Assembly: GCA_007132255.1 (NCBI GenBank) | Contig: SLOZ01000209.1 | Coordinates: forward strand, 1 to 10,912 | DNA: 10,912 nt | Direction: 5' to 3' | Source: Limnochordia bacterium | GTDB taxonomy: Bacteria; Bacillota; Limnochordia; Darwinibacteriales; B1SED10-159 | Part shown: positions 1 through 7,247 of the stretch, piece by piece | How the letters are laid out: every line of letters starts with the position of its first letter | Position numbering within the stretch: position 1 is the first letter of the stretch | Position numbers and translations under genes: made by a program | Notes under the pieces: generated by a model | Told to the model about the DNA's origin: nothing | Seen by the model: the letters and a program-made list of their open reading frames with translations, nothing else | Database searches by the model: none

Positions 1-1
1 C

Positions 2-337
2 GTTAAACAAGCCTTTGAGTCCGGGTATAAAGTTGTGATTGCCACGAATCCGGTGTTTCCCGCTCGCGCCATCGAAGCCCGCTTGGCTTGGGCTGGTGTG
101 GAAGATTTCACGTATGACTGGGTCACCACCGGAGAAAATATGCACTTCTGCAAACCCCATACCGAATACTATCTTGAGGTGGCACAAGCCATTGATGTGG
201 GGCCCGACCAGTGCCTTATGGTGGGCGATGATCCGCTCCAGGATGGCCCCGCTGCTCAAGCAGGCATGGAACTGCTCTTGCTCAATGACAAGCTTTCGTT
301 GCAGCATGTCGCTGAAATCCTAGCAGGAAGGGACTAG
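2..337 (+). CDS. HAD-family hydrolase, C-terminal part (5' end outside window)
   Basis: The reading frame is open from base 2, so the gene starts before the window; the GTG at 35 is internal. The visible 111 residues fit the second half of a haloacid dehalogenase-superfamily phosphatase. The stretch VVIATNP holds the motif II Thr, CKPH holds the motif III Lys, and MVGDDPLQD holds the motif IV acidic pair that binds Mg2+. The motif I DxD and the cap domain would lie upstream and cannot be seen, so the substrate is unknown. Its TAG ends at the base before the cdaA start codon, which suggests cotranscription with the cdaA run. The HAD call is firm, but it could equally be a phosphoglycolate-type or nucleotidase-type member. 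Confidence 0.88.
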   Translation, partial: VKQAFESGYKVVIATNPVFPARAIEARLAWAGVEDFTYDWVTTGENMHFCKPHTEYYLEVAQAIDVGPDQCLMVGDDPLQDGPAAQAGMELLLLNDKLSLQHVAEILAGRD

Positions 338-1126
338 TTGGCCTTGCGCATAACACCGCTGGATTTGCTGGACATTCTGATCGTGGCCGTGGGTTTATAC
401 AAGGGGATACAGTTGATTCGCGGCACGCGAGCCACAGCCCTGCTCAAAGGCTTGGCGATGCTCTTTGCAGCCAGTTTGGCTGCCCGCGCCCTATCACTGC
501 GAACCGTGAGTTGGATTTTGGAGCAGAGTACTACCTTGATTATGGTAGCGCTCCCTGTGGTGTTTTATCCGGAACTGCGTCGAGCTTTGGAACAGCTGGG
601 ACGAGGGCAGTTTTTTCGCACGTTTTCCCCTGCTGGCAAAGAGGAGCATCAGAAGGCCATTGACACCATTGTGAAGGTCACTTCGAAGCTGCGCACTAGA
701 CGCGTGGGTGCTCTTATCGCGGTGGAGCGCGAAACGGGTCTGCAGGAATATGCGGAAACCGGAGTCACTCTAGACGCGAAGCTGAGCGAAGAGTTGTTGG
801 CGAACGTATTCGAACCTAACTCCCCCCTGCACGACGGAGCTGTGATTGTGCGCAGTGAGCGTATGGCAGCCGCCGCCTGCTTTTTACCCTTGACCGAAAC
901 GATTCTTGACAGCCAACTGGGAACGCGCCACCGGGCCGCCATTGGTCTATCGGAACAAACGGATGCTTTGGTCGTGGTGGTTTCAGAGGAGACCGGTGCG
1001 GTTTCCCTCGCTGTCGGAGGACGTCTCCACCGCTATCTAAATGAAAATCGCCTACGTGAACAACTGAATCACTTTTGGGAAAGCCGCCCGGAACACCCTT
1101 TTTGGCAGAGGAGGGGTGAGCGATGA
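338..1126 (+). CDS. cdaA: Diadenylate cyclase CdaA (c-di-AMP synthase)
   Basis: Membrane-bound enzyme that condenses two ATP into cyclic di-AMP, a second messenger for potassium, osmotic and cell-wall homeostasis. The 262 residues show three N-terminal hydrophobic helices (about 10-27, 34-50 and 57-77), a short linker, then the cytoplasmic DAC domain. Both signature motifs are intact: DGA at 166-168 in LHDGAVIV, and RHR at 197-199 in LGTRHRAAIG. Length matches CdaA (about 270 aa) rather than DisA. The start is TTG at 338, immediately after the upstream stop, with AGGAAGG just before it; TTG may keep translation modest. The stop overlaps the cdaR start in ATGA. The neighbours cdaR and glmM form the conserved cassette in which both products are known to modulate CdaA in Bacillus, Listeria and relatives. 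Confidence 0.97.
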   Translation: MALRITPLDLLDILIVAVGLYKGIQLIRGTRATALLKGLAMLFAASLAARALSLRTVSWILEQSTTLIMVALPVVFYPELRRALEQLGRGQFFRTFSPAGKEEHQKAIDTIVKVTSKLRTRRVGALIAVERETGLQEYAETGVTLDAKLSEELLANVFEPNSPLHDGAVIVRSERMAAAACFLPLTETILDSQLGTRHRAAIGLSEQTDALVVVVSEETGAVSLAVGGRLHRYLNENRLREQLNHFWESRPEHPFWQRRGER

Positions 1127-1800
1127 GGCTGCAGTGGACTGCATGGAAGGAACGATTTCATTCATTTGGTCATAAGATTGTTAGTGATGAGCACATTTAC
1201 CTGCGTCTTTTGGCTTTGGGTTTAGCTGTTTTGTTGTGGTTTCTGGCTGTGGGCGGTGAACGATATTCACCCTTGGAACGACAGGTACTATTGCCCGTGC
1301 AAGCTTTAAATGTTCCCAGTGAACTGGCACTGTTGTCGGATCTAGGTGAGGTGACAGTGCAGGTGCGGGGTTTGGGCCCTATTCTTTCCAACGCAGAGCG
1401 CGGGGTTGAGGCCTACGTGGACCTCGCAGGAGTTAATGAAGGCACGCGAACTGTGCGAGTCCAGGTGCAGACGCCTACGGGAACTAGTGTCAGCAGTATC
1501 AACCCTTCGGTCATAGCCGTCACTTTGGAGCCATGGATCGAACGAGAATTCACGGTGTCTGTGGCGTTAGTTGGAGCTCCTGCTGGCTATGAACCAGGAC
1601 GTTTTTTCACGGAGCCAACTCGAGCTGTGGTCCGAGCGCCGCGCAGTGCCATGGGGCGGATAACGCGCTTGGCAGCCTATGTCGATGTGCAAAATGGTGT
1701 GGAAGAGCGTCCATATCCGCTTCGAGTTCTTGACGCGAACTGGCAGGACGTAACACCAGCAGAAATATCTCCGCAGGCTGTGGAGCTGCGCCACCAGTAG
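1123..1800 (+). CDS. cdaR: CdaA regulator CdaR (YbbR-domain protein), short form
   Basis: Single-pass membrane protein that in other Bacillota binds CdaA and adjusts its activity from the outer face of the membrane. The 225 residues show a short cytoplasmic N-terminus, one transmembrane helix at about 27-43 (LRLLALGLAVLLWFLAV), then two YbbR-like beta-rich repeats at about 50-136 and 138-222. The first repeat has the typical VQVRG, YVDLAG and NPSVIAVTLEP elements. Bacillus CdaR is about twice as long with more YbbR repeats, so this is a compact form; a clean stop and immediate continuation to glmM argue against truncation. AGGAGGGG lies just upstream of the ATG, and the start overlaps the cdaA stop, indicating translational coupling. 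The YbbR assignment rests on repeat pattern and position; the regulatory effect is inferred from the family. Confidence 0.9.
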   Translation: MRLQWTAWKERFHSFGHKIVSDEHIYLRLLALGLAVLLWFLAVGGERYSPLERQVLLPVQALNVPSELALLSDLGEVTVQVRGLGPILSNAERGVEAYVDLAGVNEGTRTVRVQVQTPTGTSVSSINPSVIAVTLEPWIEREFTVSVALVGAPAGYEPGRFFTEPTRAVVRAPRSAMGRITRLAAYVDVQNGVEERPYPLRVLDANWQDVTPAEISPQAVELRHQ

Positions 1801-1807
1801 GTGTGTC

Positions 1808-1816
1808 GAGAGAGGA
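1808..1816 (+). promoter_or_regulatory. Ribosome binding site deciding the glmM start
   Basis: GAGAGAGGA lies 8-9 bases before the ATG at 1825. It supports that ATG over the in-frame GTG at 1801, which would add eight residues not found at the N-terminus of GlmM proteins. Confidence 0.75.
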
Positions 1817-1824
1817 ATGATAGA

Positions 1825-3159
1825 ATGGGTTGTTTGTTTGGAACCGATGGAGTCCGAGGTGTTGCCAATGATGATTTGACGCCGGAACTGGCGTTTGCTT
1901 TGGGACGGGCAGGAGCCTATGTGCTGGCACAGCAGACCCAACGACCCAAAATACTGCTGTGTCGAGATACGAGAATTTCTGGAGGGATGATTGAATCAGC
2001 TCTGGCGGCCGGTATTACATCTGTAGGCGCCGACGCTGTTCTGCTCGGGGTTCTGCCCACTCCGGCCTGCGCCTATTTGGTGCAGGCATTGCAGGCTCAA
2101 GCAGGGATTATGATCTCGGCCTCCCACAATCCAGCTCCAGACAATGGCATCAAATTCTTCGCTGCCAGTGGCCATAAGCTGCCTGATCATGTAGAAGACC
2201 AGATTGAAGACCTGCTGTACTCGCACGAGTTGCCTCGGCCGCAAGGGGAACAGATTGGGCGGGTCTATCGCGATGCAAAAGGGGCTGCTGCCTATGAAGC
2301 ATTCCTGCAGCGGCAAGTGCCGGTGAACCTCGATGGTCTGCGAATTGCCATGGATTGTGCCAACGGGGCTGCTTCGGGTATTGCGCCTCAGTTCTTACGC
2401 CGTTTGGGTGCTGAGGTGGTTGAATTGAACAGCTTGCCGACCGGTGTCAACATCAATGTCAATTGCGGCTCAACCCACATGGAGAATGTTACGGAATTCG
2501 TTCGCAGTCACGCTATGGATGTTGGCATCGCCTACGATGGTGATGCTGACCGAGTGCTGTTGGTGGATGAGACAGGTGCACTCGTGGATGGGGATCAAAT
2601 TCTCGCCATTTGTGCCAAGCATGCCGCTGAAAATGGTGGTATACCCGGAAAGAAAGTGGCTGCTACCATGTACAGCAACGGCGGTTTGCGCCAATGTCTT
2701 CAAGAAATGGGTGCCGAGCTGGTCGTGACACAAGCAGGGGATCGTTACGTGCTCGAGGCTATGCTGGAACAGGGGTTGGCCTTTGGAGGCGAACAGTCTG
2801 GTCACGTTATTTTTTTGGAACATAATACCACCGGTGATGGTATCCTAACCTCGTTGAAGATCCTGCAGGTTATGACGAAAAACCGTGAAAGACTGTCGGC
2901 GCTGCGGGGGATCATGCAGGTGTTTCCACAATCGTTGTTGAATGTTCGCGTACGAGACAAAAATGGTTGGGAGCAGGATGAGGAGATTCAAAAGGCTGTC
3001 GATGGGGGATTGCGACGGTTATCTCCGTCCGGGCGGCTCTTGGTTCGTGCGTCTGGCACTGAGCCGTTGATTAGGGTCATGACGGAGCACCCGGATGCGG
3101 AGGTTTCTCGCCAGGAGGCAGAGGCTGTGGCCGCTGTAATTCGTGAGCAATTGGGGTAG
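1825..3159 (+). CDS. glmM: Phosphoglucosamine mutase GlmM
   Basis: Interconverts glucosamine-6-phosphate and glucosamine-1-phosphate in the cytoplasm, the step towards UDP-GlcNAc, peptidoglycan and other glycans. The 444 residues match the usual 445-450. The N-terminus MGCLFGTDGVRGVAND is classic. The phosphoserine loop ISASHNP places the active Ser at about 100, the Mg2+ loop DGDADR is at about 238-243, the sugar-binding GGEQSGH at about 321-327, and the phosphate-binding RASGTEPLIRV at about 408-418. All key elements are intact. It lies 24 bases after cdaR and 3 bases before acpS, so cotranscription is likely. In B. subtilis, Listeria and S. aureus GlmM binds CdaA and inhibits it, linking wall-precursor flux to c-di-AMP; the same link is inferred here. 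Confidence 0.98.
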   Translation: MGCLFGTDGVRGVANDDLTPELAFALGRAGAYVLAQQTQRPKILLCRDTRISGGMIESALAAGITSVGADAVLLGVLPTPACAYLVQALQAQAGIMISASHNPAPDNGIKFFAASGHKLPDHVEDQIEDLLYSHELPRPQGEQIGRVYRDAKGAAAYEAFLQRQVPVNLDGLRIAMDCANGAASGIAPQFLRRLGAEVVELNSLPTGVNINVNCGSTHMENVTEFVRSHAMDVGIAYDGDADRVLLVDETGALVDGDQILAICAKHAAENGGIPGKKVAATMYSNGGLRQCLQEMGAELVVTQAGDRYVLEAMLEQGLAFGGEQSGHVIFLEHNTTGDGILTSLKILQVMTKNRERLSALRGIMQVFPQSLLNVRVRDKNGWEQDEEIQKAVDGGLRRLSPSGRLLVRASGTEPLIRVMTEHPDAEVSRQEAEAVAAVIREQLG

Positions 3160-3162
3160 GTT

Positions 3163-3564
3163 ATGATGAGCCAACGCATTGTGGGTATTGGTATTGATAT
3201 GATTGAGATTGCTCGGATTGCCAGGGCCTTGAAGCGTCCAGGATTTGCTGCCCGCATCTTTAGTGATGCGGAACGGCAGTATCTGGCGAAAAAGCCAGCC
3301 GAATCGTGGGCGGCCCGATTTGCTGCCAAAGAAGCCGTCATGAAAGCGTTGGGCTGCGGCTGGCAGAAGGGCATCGCGTTTAGACACATCAGTATAACCA
3401 ACGACAGTCTAGGTAAACCACAAGTTGCCCTAACAGCCGAAGCCCGCCGTTGGGCTTCGGCCCACGGAATCACTGAGTTGTTTATCAGCCTCAGCCACAC
3501 TCGAGACTTTGCGGTGGCACAGGCGGTGGCTGTACGGGAGGAGGACATCCTTTGCGAATCGTGA
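3163..3564 (+). CDS. acpS: Holo-[acyl-carrier-protein] synthase AcpS
   Basis: Transfers the 4'-phosphopantetheine arm from CoA to the conserved Ser of apo-ACP, making it active for fatty-acid synthesis. The 133 residues are close to the usual 120-130. The N-terminal Mg2+ motif GIGIDMIEI carries Asp12, and the second motif RFAAKEAVMKALG carries Glu57. The C-terminal LSHTRDFAVAQAVA is also typical. The ATG at 3163 has GGGGTAGG just upstream, overlapping the glmM stop; a second ATG at 3166 would drop one residue and cannot be excluded. The gene ends 13 bases inside nnr, so the two are likely translationally coupled. Placement next to the NAD(P)H-hydrate repair gene is common in Bacillota. Confidence 0.97.
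   Translation: MMSQRIVGIGIDMIEIARIARALKRPGFAARIFSDAERQYLAKKPAESWAARFAAKEAVMKALGCGWQKGIAFRHISITNDSLGKPQVALTAEARRWASAHGITELFISLSHTRDFAVAQAVAVREEDILCES
3536..3545 (+). promoter_or_regulatory. Strong Shine-Dalgarno for the TTG start of nnr
   Basis: GGGAGGAGGA lies inside the 3' end of acpS, 7 bases before the TTG at 3552. Its strength offsets the weak start codon and supports the overlapping start. Confidence 0.8.
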
Positions 3565-5084
3565 CCGGTGACGAAATGCGGAAGCTAGATGAGCGTGCTA
3601 TTCGTGAGTTGGAACTGCCCAGTTTGGTTTTGATGGAGAATGCGGGAACAGCCAGTGTAAGACGGATCTTGGAGCAGTTTGGTTCTTTAGCTCAAGCGAA
3701 GGTTCATGTCTTGGTGGGAGCCGGCAACAATGGCGGTGATGGCTTGGTCGTGGCAAGGCATCTCTTAAACCGCGGAGTTCGTGTGCGAGCCGTTATGCTA
3801 GCGGCTGAAAGTAAGTTATCACCGGATTGCCGCCACAACTTGGAGATTTTCCGCAAACTGGACGGTGACGTGGAGTGGCTGACCGAACAGAGTCTTCCCA
3901 AACTGCGGTTCGCACTGGGGATGTCGCAGCTGATCATCGATGCCATGCTGGGCACGGGAGCCGAAGGAGGCCTGCGCGGTCTTTATGCGAAGGTCCGGGA
4001 CGTCGTTAACGAAGTCCATACACCGGTGGTTGCTCTAGATGTGCCCACAGGTGTTCAAGCGAGCACGGGAGCTGTTGAAGGTTCGGCAGTCCGGGCTCAA
4101 TGCACGGTGACCTTTGGGTTCGTCAAACAGGGGCTGCTGCTGTATCCGGGCGCCGAATACGTCGGTGAGCTTTTCGTCGAGGATATTGGCATCCCCCATG
4201 CATTGGCTCGCCATATTGAACGGTATGTCATGGATCGAGAAACAATGGAAAAGCTGTTACCAAAGCGGCCGGGCTGGGGCCACAAGGGCACGTTCGGCCA
4301 TGGTTTGGTGGTGGCGGGTTCGCGCGAAATGGCTGGTTCAGCCTATCTTACCGCCCGGGCCATGCTGCGTTCTGGGGCTGGCCTTGTGACTCTGGCGGTG
4401 CCGGAAAGCATCGCTGGCTGGTATCCACCGGGTGAGCTCCTGGTCGTACCCATACCGGAGACAGAACAGGGCACCTTTGGTGAGGTGAGTTTGCAGAAGC
4501 TGCGCGGGCTTCTAGAACGCAAACAGGTTTTGGTGCTGGGGCCTGGTATGTCTCGTGGCGAAGATGTTACCGTCGTTGTGAAGACGCTTCTAGAGCGCTG
4601 GCAAGGACCCGTTGTTTTGGATGCTGACGCCATCAACTGCCTGCAGCGTCAGGAGTCTTGGTTGGAAACAATTCCCCTAGAGCAGCGTTCACAGTGGGTT
4701 TTGACTCCCCATCCGGGGGAGATGGCTCGTCTGACCGGCACCGATATTCCGACCATCAACCATCAACGGCCACAGGTGGTGCGCGAGTCTCAACGTAAGT
4801 TGGGTTCCGTTATTTTGCTGAAGGGAGCACCAACGGTGACGGCCGGGGCTGGCCGGGTAGTGTTTAACTCGTCGGGCAATCCTGGTATGGGAAGCGCTGG
4901 TATGGGTGATGTTCTGACCGGTGTGATCGGTTCGCTGCTGGCGCAGGGGATGACACCCATGGATGCGGCCGTAGTAGGGGCTTATGCCCATGGGTTGGCT
5001 GCCGACCAAGCTGCTGGTGTATTAGGAGAGCGTGGCTTGGTGGCTAACGATGTTCTAGAACGTCTTCCGTATGTTTTGGCCTAG
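3552..5084 (+). CDS. nnr: Bifunctional NAD(P)H-hydrate epimerase / ADP-dependent NAD(P)H-hydrate dehydratase
   Basis: Metabolite-repair enzyme: the N-terminal half epimerises the R and S forms of hydrated NAD(P)H, and the C-terminal half dehydrates the S form using ADP. The 510 residues match the fused form (E. coli YjeF/Nnr, about 515). The epimerase domain (about 1-225) shows GAGNNGGDG at 56-64, IIDAMLGTG at 128-136 and LDVPTG at 162-167. The dehydratase domain (about 230-510) shows GPGM at 330-333, LDADAIN at 356-362, LTPHPGEMARL at 384-394 and NPGMGSAGMGDVLTG at 443-457, with the probable catalytic Asp453. The start is TTG within the acpS end. A 39-base gap leads to the CBS gene. Both domains look complete and active. 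Confidence 0.97.
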   Translation: MRIVTGDEMRKLDERAIRELELPSLVLMENAGTASVRRILEQFGSLAQAKVHVLVGAGNNGGDGLVVARHLLNRGVRVRAVMLAAESKLSPDCRHNLEIFRKLDGDVEWLTEQSLPKLRFALGMSQLIIDAMLGTGAEGGLRGLYAKVRDVVNEVHTPVVALDVPTGVQASTGAVEGSAVRAQCTVTFGFVKQGLLLYPGAEYVGELFVEDIGIPHALARHIERYVMDRETMEKLLPKRPGWGHKGTFGHGLVVAGSREMAGSAYLTARAMLRSGAGLVTLAVPESIAGWYPPGELLVVPIPETEQGTFGEVSLQKLRGLLERKQVLVLGPGMSRGEDVTVVVKTLLERWQGPVVLDADAINCLQRQESWLETIPLEQRSQWVLTPHPGEMARLTGTDIPTINHQRPQVVRESQRKLGSVILLKGAPTVTAGAGRVVFNSSGNPGMGSAGMGDVLTGVIGSLLAQGMTPMDAAVVGAYAHGLAADQAAGVLGERGLVANDVLERLPYVLA

Positions 5085-5108
5085 GTGGCTGAGGACGTTC
5101 ATCGCAAT

Positions 5109-5115
5109 GAGGAGG
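5109..5115 (+). promoter_or_regulatory. Ribosome binding site deciding the CBS-protein start
   Basis: GAGGAGG sits 8 bases before the ATG at 5124. This favours that ATG over the in-frame GTG at 5085, which directly follows the nnr stop and has no comparable site. Confidence 0.8.
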
Positions 5116-5123
5116 CGGAAAGC

Positions 5124-5579
5124 ATGCTAGCACAGGACTTCATGGTCAAAAATGTTGTTACGGTCACAAAAGACACTCCGTTAAAAGAGATTGCCCGGCT
5201 CATGGTGGAAGAGGAGATCAGCGGAATTCCAGTGGTAGATGGTGAAACCTTAGTCGGCATGGTAACCGAACGCGACCTTTTGGTTCGGGCCAAGAAGTTG
5301 GATCTCCCCACATTTCTGCCATTTATCGGTGGTGTGCTGTATCTAGAAGGCCCCAAAAAACTGGACGATGAAATGCGCAAAGCCACGGCTACGACGGCCG
5401 AGGAGATTATGACAACCAAAGTTCACACTGTCAAACCGGATACAACACTGCAGGATATTGCGACGTTGATGGTCGAACGCGGTGTGAATCGCCTTCCAGT
5501 GGTAGCCAGTGGAAGAAAATTAGTGGGCATGATCACTCGTTCGGACGTGGTCAAGGCGATTGCCGCCGAAATGGAGTAG
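5124..5579 (+). CDS. Stand-alone tandem CBS-domain protein
   Basis: Small cytoplasmic protein of 151 residues made only of a CBS pair (Bateman module), with no fused enzyme or transporter. CBS1 spans about 1-60 (MLAQDFMVKNVVTVTKDTPL, then ISGIPVVDGETLVGMVTERD). A linker containing PTFLPFIGG follows, then CBS2 at about 90-150 (EEIMTTKVHTVKPDTTL, then RLPVVASGRKLVGMITRSDV). Each copy ends in the GM(V/I)T-R-(D/S)-D pattern that often contacts adenosine ribose and phosphate. Such modules bind AMP, ATP, SAM or c-di-AMP; the B. subtilis stand-alone CBS protein DarB is a c-di-AMP receptor. Proximity to cdaA makes c-di-AMP a reasonable but unproven ligand. It lies 39 bases after nnr and 3 bases before alr. 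No IMP dehydrogenase or channel domain is attached. Confidence 0.92.
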   Translation: MLAQDFMVKNVVTVTKDTPLKEIARLMVEEEISGIPVVDGETLVGMVTERDLLVRAKKLDLPTFLPFIGGVLYLEGPKKLDDEMRKATATTAEEIMTTKVHTVKPDTTLQDIATLMVERGVNRLPVVASGRKLVGMITRSDVVKAIAAEME

Positions 5580-5582
5580 GGG

Positions 5583-6692
5583 ATGGATGTCCCAACAAGG
5601 CCCGTGTGGGCTGAAATTGACACACAAGCGGTGGCCCACAATGTTCGTCAGTTCAAAGAACTAGTGGGTCCTAGCTGCCAGTTGATGGCCGTGATCAAGG
5701 CCAATGGCTATGGCCACGGAGCATTGACGGCCGCCCGCCAAGCCTTGGCTCACGGGGCCACTTGGCTGGCAGTGGCGTTTCCGGAAGAGGGTACTCTGCT
5801 GCGGCGAGCTGGCATTGCTTCGCCAATCCTGGTATTGGGCGGTTTGGTGCCGCAACAGCTGGAGATTTGCGTCAGTAAGGATTTGGCTGTGACCGTGTTT
5901 CAATGGGAGACGGCCGCCGCTTTGAGTTCCCATGCTCGCCGTTGGAACAAGACTGTACGCGTGCACGTCAAGGTTGACACGGGTATGGGCAGGCTGGGCA
6001 TTCAGCCGGATGAAGCTGTATCCTTTGTTCGTCGTGTTAAAGGACTATCTGGTTTGGAAGTGCAGGGGGTGTTTACCCATTTTGCATCCGCCGATGAACA
6101 AGACCAGTACTATCACTGGCAACTGCAGCGATTTCAGAAGGTGCTGCGTGATTTGGAACGAGAAGGTCTATCCGTTCCCCTGCGGCATTGTGCGAATACG
6201 GCGGCGACGCTCTTCGACCCAGCCAGTCACCTGAACCTAGTGCGTGTGGGGTTAGGCCTTTATGGTTTGTACCCCAATGAACGGCGCCCGCTCACCTTGA
6301 AGCCGGTACTGGCTCTCAAAGCGCGCTTGGCGGCAGTGCGAACTGTACCGCCAGGTACAGCGGTGGGCTATGGCAGTCAGTTTGTGACTTGGAAAGAAAC
6401 CAACATCGGGGTTTTGCCCTTAGGATATGCCGATGGCATGAGCCGCCATTTGGGGGGCACTGCCAAGGTCTTGGTGGAAGGCACAGAGTGTGCGGTGGTT
6501 GGGCGGATCTGTATGGATCATTGTATGGTGGATTTGGGTGATGTATCGGTGGAGGTTGGGGAGGAAGTTGTACTGATCGGACGGCAGGGCAGTGGAGTGA
6601 TCACTGTGGACGATTGGGCTGCCTGCATTGGAACCATCAACTATGAAATACCTTGCATGCTGAGCGAGCGCATCGCCCGCATTGACGTTTAG
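5583..6692 (+). CDS. alr: Alanine racemase
   Basis: PLP-dependent enzyme converting L-alanine to D-alanine for peptidoglycan cross-links. The 369 residues match the usual 360-390. The PLP lysine is Lys39 in AVIKANGYGHG. The barrel carries KVDTGMGRLG (Lys130 at the position often carbamylated) and GVFTHFASAD. The C-terminal beta domain has the catalytic tyrosine Tyr263 in VGYGSQF, plus LGYADG and CMDHCMVDLGD. All catalytic elements are present. The ATG follows GGAG by 6 bases and lies 3 bases after the CBS stop. In many Bacillota a toxin-antitoxin pair (endoAI/endoA, mazEF type) follows alr; here the next genes are replication-loading factors instead. Confidence 0.97.
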   Translation: MDVPTRPVWAEIDTQAVAHNVRQFKELVGPSCQLMAVIKANGYGHGALTAARQALAHGATWLAVAFPEEGTLLRRAGIASPILVLGGLVPQQLEICVSKDLAVTVFQWETAAALSSHARRWNKTVRVHVKVDTGMGRLGIQPDEAVSFVRRVKGLSGLEVQGVFTHFASADEQDQYYHWQLQRFQKVLRDLEREGLSVPLRHCANTAATLFDPASHLNLVRVGLGLYGLYPNERRPLTLKPVLALKARLAAVRTVPPGTAVGYGSQFVTWKETNIGVLPLGYADGMSRHLGGTAKVLVEGTECAVVGRICMDHCMVDLGDVSVEVGEEVVLIGRQGSGVITVDDWAACIGTINYEIPCMLSERIARIDV

Positions 6693-6839
6693 CACCACGG
6701 TTTCACCGAGACGCTTTGGGCGCAAAATTGCCTCTGCGCGGGCGTTACACGTCTGTAAGCAGTTCGTTCCAGCTTTTTGGCGCTGCCTACAAGCGCAAGG
6801 AAACAGGTTTGCCAGGGGAATTACGAGGGGGAAATTGTT
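6693..6839 (+). other. 147-base gap between alr and the DnaD-like gene
   Basis: No convincing sigma-A promoter or terminator was found by eye. The one visible symmetry is TTACA-N4-TGTAA at 6745-6758, too short to assign. Near the right end GAGGGGG (6825-6831) is the Shine-Dalgarno for the next gene. The frame open upstream from TTG 6777 has no ribosome site. It is unclear whether the replication pair is cotranscribed with alr or has its own weak promoter. Confidence 0.5.
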
Positions 6840-7247
6840 TTGCCGGACCCGGATATGCAGGATGTTCTGAAGTTGTACCAAACACAGTTGGGTCCTCTTT
6901 CTAGCAGTCAACGAGATCGGCTGTACCAAGCTCGCGAAGAAGGAATGAGTCCTTTTGTGATTGGTTGTGCCATTCTGCGGGCCAGTCAAGAGCGCAGGCT
7001 GGCTGGAGGGACGAAGAGGATCACATTCAACTATGTAACGGCGATTCTGGATGATTGGCTTACTCACGGAATCACTGATGAAAAGGCGTTTCGTGCCTAT
7101 TACCAAGATCGCCCGACGGCAAAGCGGGCAGAAAGGGGAGCTGCTCGTGGTCATGCGGATAGCCCAAGGAAGTTTGCTAGAACCGACTTCAAGTATACCA
7201 AGCCTGAACCGGCAAAAAAAGGAACGTTCTCATTCTTGGATGACTAA
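6840..7247 (+). CDS. Short DnaD/DnaB-like replication protein (C-terminal module only)
   Basis: Probable primosome accessory protein. The 135 residues contain one recognisable unit at about 7-82 that fits the DnaD/DnaB C-terminal domain (DDBH2, Pfam DnaB_2 type). It has VLKLYQTQLGPLSSSQRDRL, then FVIGCAILRAS, then the diagnostic ITFNYVTAILDDWLTHGIT, matching the YxxxIL-x-W-x3-GI core. After it comes a basic, Lys/Arg-rich tail ending in FSFLDD. The N-terminal winged-helix domain (DDBH1) of full DnaD is missing, although the start looks genuine: TTG with GAGGGGG 8 bases upstream. The alternative TTG at 6777 lacks a ribosome site. The gene overlaps the following helicase-loader gene by 8 bases, which supports a replication role. 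The domain call is by eye from pattern; a phage-like origin is possible. Confidence 0.78.
   Translation: MPDPDMQDVLKLYQTQLGPLSSSQRDRLYQAREEGMSPFVIGCAILRASQERRLAGGTKRITFNYVTAILDDWLTHGITDEKAFRAYYQDRPTAKRAERGAARGHADSPRKFARTDFKYTKPEPAKKGTFSFLDD

Noticed and set aside
1801..1824. GTG start for GlmM, adding eight residues
   Set aside because: The ATG at 1825 gives the standard N-terminus and has a well-placed ribosome site inside this stretch.
2988..3548. 186-codon open frame on the minus strand over the glmM end and acpS
   Set aside because: A shadow of GC-rich codon use in acpS; the residue pattern is Ala/Arg/Ser-rich low-information sequence without motifs.
6701..6710. TTTCACCGAG also found at 10903-10912, possible direct repeat
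   Set aside because: Only 10 bases match, flanks differ, and the second copy is cut by the window edge; chance is the simplest explanation.
6745..6758. TTACA-N4-TGTAA as a regulator site upstream of the DnaD-like gene
   Set aside because: Arms of five bases with no promoter beside them are not enough to support an operator.
6420..7154. Long open frame of 244 codons on the minus strand, antisense to alr and the DnaD-like gene
   Set aside because: No recognisable domain, no ribosome site seen, and both plus-strand genes have clear family motifs.
7051..7239. Upstream extension of the helicase-loader frame by 63 codons
   Set aside because: It lies in another frame of the DnaD-like gene, has no ribosome site, and the extra residues do not resemble the loader family.
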